Positions 8,073-15,200 of a stretch of 64,000 bases of DNA are shown here, one piece after another (position 1 is the stretch's first letter; the number at the start of each line of letters is the position of its first letter). The translations under genes were made by a program, and so were the position numbers. Source of the stretch: Phyllobacteriaceae bacterium (lineage in GTDB: Bacteria; Pseudomonadota; Alphaproteobacteria; Rhizobiales; Rhizobiaceae); assembly GCA_024742765.1 (NCBI GenBank), contig JANSXT010000006.1:62001-126000 (forward strand). The letters are read 5' to 3'. The notes under the pieces were generated by a model, which did not search any database, was not told where the DNA came from, and was given only the letters and a program-made list of their open reading frames with translations.

Positions 8073-9248
8073 ATGCGCCGACTGTCCTCATCGCCTCTTT
8101 TTCTGGTTCTCGCGCTCTGGCTCGCCGGCCTTGGCTGCGCCGCCCAGTTCGCCAAGATGGCCGTCATTCTGCCGGCGCTTCAGGACCATTATGGCGAGAC
8201 CGGCGTCGCCTCGGGCTTTCTGGTCTCATTGATTGCCTTGATGGGCATCGTACTGGGGCTCGTCGCCGGTGTCCTTGCCATCCGAATCGGGCTGCGGCGG
8301 CTGCTCCTGACCGGGCTCGTGCTCGGCGCTGTCGTTTCCTTCATCCAGGCAACCATGCCGCCCTTTTCATGGATGCTGGCGATCCGGTTCGTCGAGGGGC
8401 TGTCGCACCTCGCCATCGTCGTCGCAACGCCGACATTGATCGCGCAGATCACGCCGCCCCGGCATCAGGGCGCGGCATTGACACTGTGGGGCACGTTCTT
8501 CGGCGTCGCATTCACCTCCGTCGCGCTGGTCGCGCCGGTTCTTTTGAGCGCCGGCGGCCCGGGCGCGGTCTTTTTCGCGCACGGCGCCTATATGGCCGTC
8601 TTCGCCGTGCTGCTGGCCCTTGTGCTGCCGCGCCCTGCCCCGCTTGCCGTGGCCGCGCCGCCGCTCGGCCTCCGCGAACTCATTGCCCGCCATGTCGACA
8701 TCTACACATCGCCAACCATCGGCGCCCCGGCGATCGGCTGGGTGTTCTACACCTTGACCTTCGTGGCGCTGCTCGCCGTTCTGCCGCCCTTCATCAACGC
8801 CGAGCAGCGCGTCCTTGCGACCGCTCTGATGCCGCTTGCCAGCATCGTCTCCTCCATGACGCTCGGCGTTTTCCTGCTGCGTTTCGTGCCCGCCACCACG
8901 GTCGTCCAGATCGGTTTCGTAACCGCGGCCATATTCGGCACCATGTTCGCGGTCGCCGGGCCGGCTGCCTGGCTAGCGGTGACGCTCTTTGCCTGCCTTG
9001 GCCTGGTACAGGGCGCAAGCTTTGCCGCCGTGCCGCAACTAAACGCCGACCCGGCCGACCGCGCACTCGCCAATGGCGGGCTGGCCCAGACCGGCAATCT
9101 GGGCAACACGACCGGAACGCCGCTTCTGATCGCGATCATCGCCATCACCGGATTTGCCGGCGTGCCCTGGTTCCTGCTGGGTTGTTATCTGATTGCCATC
9201 GGCACCAATGTCGCTTTGGCACGGCGCCGTCGCATGAACGCACGATAG
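8073..9248 (+). CDS. MFS transporter
   Basis: A 391-aa integral membrane protein with about twelve hydrophobic segments, beginning MRRLSSSPLFLVLALWLAGL. The loop after the second segment (GVLAIRIGLRRLLLTG) is the degenerate G-x(3)-D/R-R-x-G-R/K-R motif of the major facilitator superfamily. It resembles the CynX/NimT-like or DHA-type exporters, but the substrate cannot be inferred. ATG 8073 is preceded by GGGGGAG (8064-8070), so it is chosen over the in-frame ATG at 7959. It stands alone, divergent from the YbdK gene. Confidence 0.8.
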   Translation: MRRLSSSPLFLVLALWLAGLGCAAQFAKMAVILPALQDHYGETGVASGFLVSLIALMGIVLGLVAGVLAIRIGLRRLLLTGLVLGAVVSFIQATMPPFSWMLAIRFVEGLSHLAIVVATPTLIAQITPPRHQGAALTLWGTFFGVAFTSVALVAPVLLSAGGPGAVFFAHGAYMAVFAVLLALVLPRPAPLAVAAPPLGLRELIARHVDIYTSPTIGAPAIGWVFYTLTFVALLAVLPPFINAEQRVLATALMPLASIVSSMTLGVFLLRFVPATTVVQIGFVTAAIFGTMFAVAGPAAWLAVTLFACLGLVQGASFAAVPQLNADPADRALANGGLAQTGNLGNTTGTPLLIAIIAITGFAGVPWFLLGCYLIAIGTNVALARRRRMNAR

Positions 9249-9436
9249 CGCTTTGTTAACGCTCCATTTACCGACACTGCAAAGCAACCGCGCGGTGGCG
9301 CAAAAATCATATCCGACTTCGCATTTGTCATCGCATTTCCGTCACACAAGGCCCATATGCGGGCCATGAGCCGCCCCAACGGGGACGTCGATATCGGGTC
9401 GGACCCAACCGCCCGGCAAGCGTCCTGATAATAGCC

Positions 9437-9483
9437 GGCGGGTTCCTGCCAAACGACGGGTCCAAACCGTCGTCGGAACCGCC
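9437..9483 (+). promoter_or_regulatory. Stem-loop leader upstream of the 53-aa gene
   Basis: GGCGGGTTCC (9437-9446) pairs with GGAACCGCC (9475-9483) with one bulged G, and inside it ACGACGG (9453-9459) pairs perfectly with CCGTCGT (9467-9473) around a 7-base loop. The two-tier stem is stable and has no T tract after it, so it is not an ordinary terminator. It lies in the 288-base gap between the MFS gene and the small gene at 9537, whose leader it would form. I do not recognise it as a known riboswitch or sRNA; 6S and SRP RNA hallmarks are absent. Confidence 0.4.
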
Positions 9484-9536
9484 CGGTCGCGCCAAGGCTG
9501 CTCCGTGTGAAATGGCAAACCGCATGGAGTGATGAG

Positions 9537-9698
9537 ATGTCCATTTTTGCGAAATTCTTCCGCGTCGGCACCCGGGCCGCCTACGCGCCGATCAGTGGCG
9601 CCAACCTGGCCACCACCTTCGAGCGCAACCGTCTCGGCCGCACCATGCCCGGCGAAACCGGCGCCCGTGCCGGCTCGCGTTACGGCCTTTTTCTCTAA
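9537..9698 (+). CDS. Small basic protein of unknown function (53 aa)
   Basis: A 53-aa Arg-rich protein starting MSIFAKFFRVGTRAAYAPIS and ending GSRYGLFL. GGAG at 9526-9529 is spaced well from the ATG at 9537. There is no membrane segment; the N-terminal FAKFFRVG and the basic centre (FERNRLGRT) suggest a peripheral or nucleic-acid-associated role, but that is guesswork. It stands alone after a structured leader. I do not recognise the family. Confidence 0.5.
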   Translation: MSIFAKFFRVGTRAAYAPISGANLATTFERNRLGRTMPGETGARAGSRYGLFL

Positions 9699-9772
9699 GG
9701 CAACCATGATCGCCGATCATGGCCGGTCGCCTCGGGCTTGACGCGACCGGCTTTCGCATGTCTTGAAATGTC

Positions 9773-10489
9773 ATGATCAAGGCAGCGCTCTTCGATGTCT
9801 ACGGCACCTGCGTGGACTGGCATACCGGCATGCGCACGGCGGCCGAACGCATGCTGGCCGAAAAGGGGCTCGATGTCGGCCTTGGCCGCGCCATCGCCGA
9901 GGGCTGGCGGCGGCAATACCAGCCGTCGATGGAGCGCGTCCGCTCCGGGCGCGACCCTTACCGCCCGCTCGACGCGATCCAGATCGAAACGCTGGACATC
10001 GTGTTGGACGATCTGAACCTGTCGCATCATCTCGACGCCGGCGATCGCGCCGTCCTCAACGCCGCATGGGATGCCCTGCCCGCATGGCCGGATACCAGGG
10101 ACGCTCTCAATAGGCTGGCGACGGTCATGCCCGTGGCGGCATGCTCGAACGGATCAAGAGCCATGATGGCGCGCCTTGCCGCCCATGCCGGATTGCCTTG
10201 GACAGCGATTTGCGGAGCTGATATGGCACAGAGCTTCAAGCCCGAACCGGCGGTCTATCTGAAATCCTGCGCGGCGCTGGGCTTTGCGCCGTTCGAGACG
10301 GTGATGGTCGCCTGTCATGACGATGATCTGGACGCGGCCGCCGCATGCGGTCTCGCCACCGCCTATGTGCCGCGCCCGGCCGAATGGGGCGCCGATACTT
10401 CATCCGATCCGGTCGATGCCAGCCGCTTCACCTTCCACGCCGACACGCTGAGCGAACTGGCCGATGCGATTGCCCGTGCAGCCGAGTGA
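9773..10489 (+). CDS. Haloacid dehalogenase type II (HAD superfamily)
   Basis: A 238-aa HAD hydrolase. Motif I is KAALFDVYGTCVDWH (nucleophile Asp8), motif II is AACSNGSRAMM (about 120-130), the motif III lysine region is SFKPEPAVYLKSC, and the acidic motif IV is VACHDDDLDAAAACG. The FDVYGT, SNG and FKPxPxVY signatures match L-2-haloacid dehalogenases, which hydrolyse 2-haloalkanoates to 2-hydroxyacids; many members have other phosphatase or dehalogenase substrates. Asp-Cys in YGTCVD replaces the more common YGTLFD. It ends 96 bases before the GlxA-type regulator. Confidence 0.8.
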   Translation: MIKAALFDVYGTCVDWHTGMRTAAERMLAEKGLDVGLGRAIAEGWRRQYQPSMERVRSGRDPYRPLDAIQIETLDIVLDDLNLSHHLDAGDRAVLNAAWDALPAWPDTRDALNRLATVMPVAACSNGSRAMMARLAAHAGLPWTAICGADMAQSFKPEPAVYLKSCAALGFAPFETVMVACHDDDLDAAAACGLATAYVPRPAEWGADTSSDPVDASRFTFHADTLSELADAIARAAE

Positions 10490-10584
10490 AAAAACATTGC
10501 GCCGGGAGCCGGTCGCTGATTGTGTGTCGAACAGATGACATTGTCCACGCGCGCAAAAACGTGCGGCCTGATGGGAGCCGGGTC

Positions 10585-11595
10585 ATGGACACAAGCAGAC
10601 CTGTAACGCGGGCGCCGACACGCACGATCGTGTTTTTTCTCGTGCCCGAATTCACGATGATCGCCTTTACCTCGGCCGTCGAGGCGTTGCGTTCGGCCAA
10701 CCGCATGCTGGGCTATGACGCCTATGTGTGGCGGCTGGCGAGCGAGACAGGCGAGCCGGTCACCGCATCGAACGGCGTCCAGGTGACGGTCAGCACCACC
10801 GTCGAGGACGAACGGCGGATGATCTCCAAGCCGGACCGGGCGTCGCTCTTCCTGGTCTGCGGCGGTGTCAATGTGGAAGACCACACCACCAAGGCGGCGA
10901 CAGGCATCGTGCGCGAGATGCATGCGCGCGGCATCGGCGTCGGCGGCCTTTGCACCGGCGCCCATGTCGTCGCATCCGCAGGGCTGCTCAGCGGCCGCCG
11001 CTGCGCCATCCATTGGGAGAACCTGCCGGGCTTTTCGGAAAAGTTCCCCAAGGCCGAGGTCTATGCCGACCTGTTCGAGGTCGACGGCAACATCTACACC
11101 TGCGCCGGCGGCACCGCCGCGCTCGACATGATGCTGTCGCTGATCGCCGCTGATTTCGACGACGATCTGGTCAACCGGGTCTGCGAGCAGATGCTGACCG
11201 ACCGCGTGCGCGCCGCAACCGACCGCCAGCGTCTGCCTCTGCGCGCCCGGCTGGGCGTGCAGAACGCGCGCGTCCTGTCGATCATCGAACTGATGGAGGC
11301 CAACCTCTCCGAGCCGCTTTCGCTTCTGGAGATCGCCGACCATGTCGGCCTGTCGCGAAGGCAGATCGAGCGGCTGTTCAGACAGGAAATGGGCCGTTCG
11401 CCGGCGCGCTACTATCTGGAAATCCGGCTTGACCGGGCACGCCATCTTCTGGTGCAATCCACCATGCCCGTTGTCGAGGTCGCCATCGCATGCGGATTTG
11501 TCTCCGCGTCGCATTTCTCCAAATGCTATCGCGAACTCTACGCCAAGTCGCCGCAACAGGAGCGCGCCGAGCGCAAACAGTTGCTTGTCGCCTGA
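10585..11595 (+). CDS. GlxA-family AraC-type transcriptional regulator (GbdR-like)
   Basis: A 336-aa regulator. Residues 15-185 are a DJ-1/PfpI amidotransferase-like sensor domain (TIVFFLVPEFTMIAFTSAVE, LFLVCGGVN, GLCTGAHVVASAGLL, YTCAGGTAALDMML); residues about 235-330 carry two helix-turn-helix motifs of an AraC domain (LLEIADHVGLSRRQIERLFR and VVEVAIACGFVSASHFSKCY). The FTMIAFTSAVEALRSANRM start resembles GbdR, which activates betaine and dimethylglycine catabolism on sensing these compounds. That suits the nearby sarcosine and dimethylglycine-type genes, but the link is inferred. ATG 10585 is preceded by GGGAGCCGGG. Confidence 0.8.
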   Translation: MDTSRPVTRAPTRTIVFFLVPEFTMIAFTSAVEALRSANRMLGYDAYVWRLASETGEPVTASNGVQVTVSTTVEDERRMISKPDRASLFLVCGGVNVEDHTTKAATGIVREMHARGIGVGGLCTGAHVVASAGLLSGRRCAIHWENLPGFSEKFPKAEVYADLFEVDGNIYTCAGGTAALDMMLSLIAADFDDDLVNRVCEQMLTDRVRAATDRQRLPLRARLGVQNARVLSIIELMEANLSEPLSLLEIADHVGLSRRQIERLFRQEMGRSPARYYLEIRLDRARHLLVQSTMPVVEVAIACGFVSASHFSKCYRELYAKSPQQERAERKQLLVA

Positions 11596-11614
11596 CACCA
11601 ACCCCGGAGTGATC

Positions 11615-12442
11615 ATGTCCCCGCTGATGCGTTTCGCCGCCGCCCTGCTTCTCGCGCTTGCCGTCTCGGCGCCGGCCAACGCCGCCGAAAAGCGCTTCCT
11701 TCTGGCGACCACAACGTCGACGGAAAACTCCGGCCTTCTGGATGCGATCATCCCGCAATTCACGGCGGCAACGGGCATCTCGCTCGATATCGTCGCGGTT
11801 GGGACCGGACAGGCGCTCGAAATGGGCCGGCGCGGCGATGCGGCGGCGATCCTGGTCCACGACCGGATCGGAGAGGACCAGTTCGTCGCCAACGGCCACG
11901 GCACCGACCGCCGCGACGTCATGTACAATGATTTCGTCATCATCGGACCGCGCGACGATCCGGCCAATCTGACCAATGCATCGGACACCGCCCAGGCAAT
12001 GACCAAGATCGCCGACACTCAGGTCGTGTTCGTCTCGCGCGGCGACGACAGCGGCACGCACCGCAAGGAAGTGCGCCTGTGGGAGGAAGCCGGCTTCGAT
12101 CCGGCAACGTTCGGCGGCTGGTATCGCGAGGCCGGTTCCGGAATGGGCCAGACCATCCTGACGACGACGCAGATGGGCGGTTACACCATGACCGACCGGG
12201 CAACATGGGTGAAGTTCGGCCGCAAGGACGGCCATGTGATCGTCTTTGAGGAAGACCCGCCCCTGTTCAATCCCTATGCCTCGATCGTCGTCACCAACGA
12301 GGCCGTGCCTGCCCAGGAAACCGAATGGGCGACCCAATGGCACCAATGGCTGACCAGCGAAACGGGACGCGATGCGATCCGCGCCTACCGCGTCGACGGC
12401 CAGCAGCTCTTCTTCATCGCCGGCGACGAGGAAGCGGGCTGA
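11615..12442 (+). CDS. Tungstate-type ABC transporter substrate-binding protein (TupA-like)
   Basis: A 275-aa exported protein: signal peptide about residues 1-23 (LLLALAVSAPANAAEKR), then LLATTTSTENSGLLDAIIP. The TTTSTxxSGLL motif is the oxyanion-binding signature of TupA/WtpA-type tungstate receptors; AVGTGQALEMGRRGDAAA, RGDDSGTHRKE and GMGQT complete the family pattern. It would bind tungstate in the periplasm. ATG 11615 follows CGGAG (11605-11609). The cognate permease is 0.4 kb away on the opposite strand, separated by a VOC gene, and no ATP-binding subunit is present nearby, which is unusual. Confidence 0.85.
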   Translation: MSPLMRFAAALLLALAVSAPANAAEKRFLLATTTSTENSGLLDAIIPQFTAATGISLDIVAVGTGQALEMGRRGDAAAILVHDRIGEDQFVANGHGTDRRDVMYNDFVIIGPRDDPANLTNASDTAQAMTKIADTQVVFVSRGDDSGTHRKEVRLWEEAGFDPATFGGWYREAGSGMGQTILTTTQMGGYTMTDRATWVKFGRKDGHVIVFEEDPPLFNPYASIVVTNEAVPAQETEWATQWHQWLTSETGRDAIRAYRVDGQQLFFIAGDEEAG

Positions 12443-12445
12443 CGA

Positions 12446-12841
12446 TCACTCCAGATTGAGCTGCCAGGACACACCGAAGCGATCGCTGACCCATGCGAAG
12501 CGCGCCGAAAACCCGTGATCGCCGAGCGGCATCAACACCGCGCCATCCTCGGACAGCGCCGCAAACAGCTTCTCGATTTCCGCATCGTCGCGGCAGTTGA
12601 TGAACAGTGACATGCACGGGGTGAAGGCAAAGGGCTGTTCGGCCGGGCTGTCGACGGCGATAAAGTCCTGCCCGGCCAGTCGCCAGCGCGCCTCGCGCAC
12701 GGTGCCTTGCCGGCCGGCCACCTCCGGCCCGTAGCGCTCGATGCTGACGACCTCCACATCGTCAAAGAGCGTTTCGTAGAGCGTCAGGGCCTCCTCGGCA
12801 TTGCCGCCGAACATCAGGAATGTGGAAATCCGCTTCCCCAT
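12446..12841 (-). CDS. VOC-superfamily protein (PhnB/3-demethylubiquinone methyltransferase-like)
   Basis: A 131-aa single-domain protein: RISTFLMFGGNAEEALTLYE at the start, then VREARWRLAGQDFIAVDSP, FTPCMSLFINCRDDAEIEKL and a C-terminal FGVSWQLNLE. These are the marks of the PhnB-like branch of vicinal oxygen chelate proteins. Members are often annotated as 3-demethylubiquinone-9 methyltransferase, but this is not catalytic evidence; metal ligands are not obvious. It separates the tungstate receptor and permease genes, ends four bases from the receptor stop (convergent) and starts 24 bp after the permease stop, so it may share the permease transcript. Confidence 0.78.
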   Translation of the reverse strand: MGKRISTFLMFGGNAEEALTLYETLFDDVEVVSIERYGPEVAGRQGTVREARWRLAGQDFIAVDSPAEQPFAFTPCMSLFINCRDDAEIEKLFAALSEDGAVLMPLGDHGFSARFAWVSDRFGVSWQLNLE

Positions 12842-12865
12842 GACACCGCTCCGGCTGTGCCCCGA

Positions 12866-13525
12866 TCACGCTCGGGCCATAGCACGCTCACGTGTCACCC
12901 ACCATGTCAGCACTGTGACAAGAAACGAGATCGCTACCAGAACCACGCCCAGCGCGACGGCGATGTTGAAATTGCCCTGCCGGGTTTCGAGCGTGATCGC
13001 GGTGGTCATGACGCGGGTGGAGCCACGTATGTTGCCGCCGACGATCATCACGGCGCCGACTTCGGAGATGGCGCGCCCGAATGCGACCAGAAACGCCGTC
13101 ACCAGCCCGGCCCTTGCCATGCGCATCAGTTCGGCCACCTGACGCCATCGCGCCCTGATGTCGAGGCGGACCTGGTCGCCATGGGCGGCCCACTGGCCGG
13201 CGCAGGCCCGGTGCGAGAAGACCGTGATCACCGGCAGCGTGATGATCACCTGCGCGATGATGATGGCCGTCGGCGTGAACAGGATGTCGAGCCAGCCCAG
13301 CGGGCCCGATCGCGACAGGACGATATAGACGATCAGGCCGACCACCACCGTGGGCACCGCCAGAAGCGCCGAGAACACGGCCAGCCAGATGCGCCGTGCC
13401 CGCCCGCGCAGCGTGCAGATCCAGCCGCCCAGCGGCGCGCCGATCGCCATGCCGATCAGCGACGCGGTCAGGCTGACCTGCACCGATAAGATGACAATGC
13501 CCAGAATTTCGTGCCCGTCTCCCAT
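12866..13525 (-). CDS. Tungstate-type ABC transporter permease (TupB-like)
   Basis: A 219-aa polytopic inner-membrane protein with five to six hydrophobic segments (ILGIVILSVQVSLTASLIGM; FSALLAVPTVVVGLIVYIVL; IIIAQVIITLPVITVF; GLVTAFLVAFGRAISEVGAV; FNIAVALGVVLVAISFLVTV). The GRAISEVGAVMIVGGNI loop is the EAA-type motif that contacts the ATPase, characteristic of TupB/WtpB. It pairs logically with the substrate-binding protein at 11615, though the two are convergent. Downstream is a VOC gene, not the expected ATPase gene. Confidence 0.85.
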   Translation of the reverse strand: MGDGHEILGIVILSVQVSLTASLIGMAIGAPLGGWICTLRGRARRIWLAVFSALLAVPTVVVGLIVYIVLSRSGPLGWLDILFTPTAIIIAQVIITLPVITVFSHRACAGQWAAHGDQVRLDIRARWRQVAELMRMARAGLVTAFLVAFGRAISEVGAVMIVGGNIRGSTRVMTTAITLETRQGNFNIAVALGVVLVAISFLVTVLTWWVTRERAMARA

Positions 13526-13602
13526 GCGGCACGCTTAGACCGATTGTGCGGTCAAGGGAATTGCGATTACGGACCCGATCGCACGACCGGCGGCAATCCC
13601 GA

Positions 13603-13854
13603 TCAGCCCTTTTCGATTGCCCGGCGCAACGCCGCATTGATCCGGGTCTGCCAGCCTTTGCCGCCCGCCTTGAAATGCTCGATCACATCGGCGTCGAGCC
13701 GGATGGTGGTCGATACTTTCGGCTGCTCGACGCGCGGACGGCCCCGCTGGACCAGTACGGCGTCGAACCTGGCCTGCCAATAGGGTGTCGACATGTCCGG
13801 CGCGTCATCCGGGTCGACCCAGTCGGTCCTTGTATCGCGTTTGCTCTCTTGCAT
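13603..13854 (-). CDS. brnA: BrnA antitoxin
   Basis: An 83-aa protein with the BrnA pattern: an acidic DWVDPDDAPD segment, then a C-terminal ribbon-helix-helix VSTTIRLDADVIEHFKAGGK followed by GWQTRINAALRRAIEK. BrnA binds and neutralises BrnT and represses the operon as a heterotetramer. Its start lies 50 bases inside the end of the toxin gene, so translation is coupled. The order toxin-then-antitoxin is the normal brnTA order. Confidence 0.88.
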   Translation of the reverse strand: MQESKRDTRTDWVDPDDAPDMSTPYWQARFDAVLVQRGRPRVEQPKVSTTIRLDADVIEHFKAGGKGWQTRINAALRRAIEKG

Positions 13855-14086
13855 TGGCTTTCCTCAGCGAAATGATCCGGCGGGCGTCCGCCCTCTGCGT
13901 CCACACCATGACGACCATGCGGTCATGCAACGTGCCCACCGTAATGAAGCGGTCTTCCCCGTAGTCTTGCCGGTCGTCGGTCAGCGTCAGTGTCGATCCT
14001 TCAAACACCAGGGCGGCCTCGGCCATGTCCAGCCCACGGTGAAACAGTGTCAGCTTTCGCTTCTCGTCATCATACTCGATCCGCAC
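13805..14086 (-). CDS. brnT: BrnT ribonuclease toxin
   Basis: A 93-aa RelE-fold toxin: MRIEYDDEKRKLTLFHRGLD (the D..K...L..RGL pattern of BrnT, here with F-H), AEAALVFEG, DDRQDYGEDRFITVGTLHDR and VVMVWTQRADARRIISLRKA followed by NAREQTRY. The R-x(n)-G-x-L, RRIIS-x-RKA and Glu-x(n)-Tyr end carry the RNase residues of BrnT. It is encoded first and overlaps brnA by 50 bases. The lone region upstream (14087-14160) can hold the autoregulated promoter. Confidence 0.88.
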   Translation of the reverse strand: MRIEYDDEKRKLTLFHRGLDMAEAALVFEGSTLTLTDDRQDYGEDRFITVGTLHDRMVVMVWTQRADARRIISLRKANAREQTRYKDRLGRPG

Positions 14087-14160
14087 ATTTTTCGTTACTA
14101 CAAATATGCACGGCAGGATAGGCCTTCAAACGTAACGCTCGCAAAGCTGGCGTCTGCGCC

Positions 14161-14982
14161 CTACCGCAGTTCCCTGATCCCGCGCAGCCTTTCGCCGATG
14201 GTGCAGTCGACCGGGCCGTCATTGATCAGATGAACCGGCATCGGCCGGGCGGCCCGCTCGTCCCCAGCGGGCGTCTTGCCGGCCAGTTCAAGCACGATCT
14301 TGCGGCGCACCGCCTCGGGAAACTCGTCCCAGTCCCGGACCGGCAGCAGGAACGCGCCCGGCCCCCCGATCACGCAGTCGCGGTAATAGACATCGAGGCC
14401 GGATATGTTGAAACCCAGACCGCCCATCCACGGCTCGGCCATGATCGGCAGCCCATTGATGACAATGCCGCGCGCGACCGCTTCATCGCGCGCCACATCG
14501 ACCCGTCCGCCCTGATTGTTGGGCCCGTCGCCGGAAATGTCGATGACACGCCGCAGGCCTTCGAAGGCATTTTCCTCGATGGCGGCGATGCCGTAAAGGA
14601 TCGCGCCGGTGATCGACGTGTTGCGCATGTTGGCGACCGGCGCCTGTTCCAGCCGGTCGGCGAAGGCATTGGCGCCCTCGGCATCGCCGATCACCGTCCA
14701 AGGCACGATGACGCGCTGAAGGTCGACGCGCGCCCATTCGACATAAGTGACCGCGACCTCGCCGATCAGCCCGCCGGATATGGCATCATGCACCGCCTTG
14801 GTCCGGAACGCTTCGGCATAGCCGCGCCGTTGAAGGGCCAGTTCATGGTCGCGCATCGAGCCGGAGACATCAACGGCAAGGACCAGTTCAACATCGACCT
14901 GATGCTCCTGCGCCCAGACCTGCCCGGCCGCCGGAACCAGCAGCATCACCAGGGCGACGAATCGCGGCAGCAGCGCTTTCAT
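14161..14982 (-). CDS. DUF1194 (VWA-like) secreted protein
   Basis: A 273-aa protein with an N-terminal signal peptide (LPRFVALVMLLVPAAGQVWA), followed by VDVELVLAVDVSGSMRDHEL. DxSGSM is the metal-ion-dependent adhesion (MIDAS) motif of von Willebrand A domains; later segments NTSITGAILYGIAAIEENAF, RVIDISGDGPNNQGG and DVYYRDCVIGGPGAFLLPVRD are typical of DUF1194. Such proteins are periplasmic and of unknown role. The ATG at 14982 is chosen because the signal peptide follows directly; in-frame ATGs at 15021, 15009 and 15000 add unlikely extensions. Divergent from the FAD/GcvT gene. Confidence 0.8.
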   Translation of the reverse strand: MKALLPRFVALVMLLVPAAGQVWAQEHQVDVELVLAVDVSGSMRDHELALQRRGYAEAFRTKAVHDAISGGLIGEVAVTYVEWARVDLQRVIVPWTVIGDAEGANAFADRLEQAPVANMRNTSITGAILYGIAAIEENAFEGLRRVIDISGDGPNNQGGRVDVARDEAVARGIVINGLPIMAEPWMGGLGFNISGLDVYYRDCVIGGPGAFLLPVRDWDEFPEAVRRKIVLELAGKTPAGDERAARPMPVHLINDGPVDCTIGERLRGIRELR

Positions 14983-15200
14983 GGACCCATGATACGTCAT
15001 CGCGAACATTGAAGAAGCCAATCGCCGTAACGATATGGCGCGGCGCTTTTACCCCCGTGGGGCTTGACGGCTTTTTGGCCACACGCCCGACATCACCCCG
15101 TCGCAGGCAGGACAGGGCGTTGACGCGGCATTTCCGATAAGGCTGGAATGAAACGGTTCGGGCGCCGGCCCGGACGCACATAATGCGCGGAGATCGAGCC

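Noticed and set aside
9300-9536. 6S RNA, SRP RNA or a known riboswitch
   Set aside because: The stem-loop is real, but none of the conserved sequence hallmarks of these RNAs could be found.
15022-15200. Riboswitch (glycine or cobalamin type) before the FAD/GcvT gene
   Set aside because: Only a short CCCCCGTGGGG hairpin is visible; no conserved riboswitch core.
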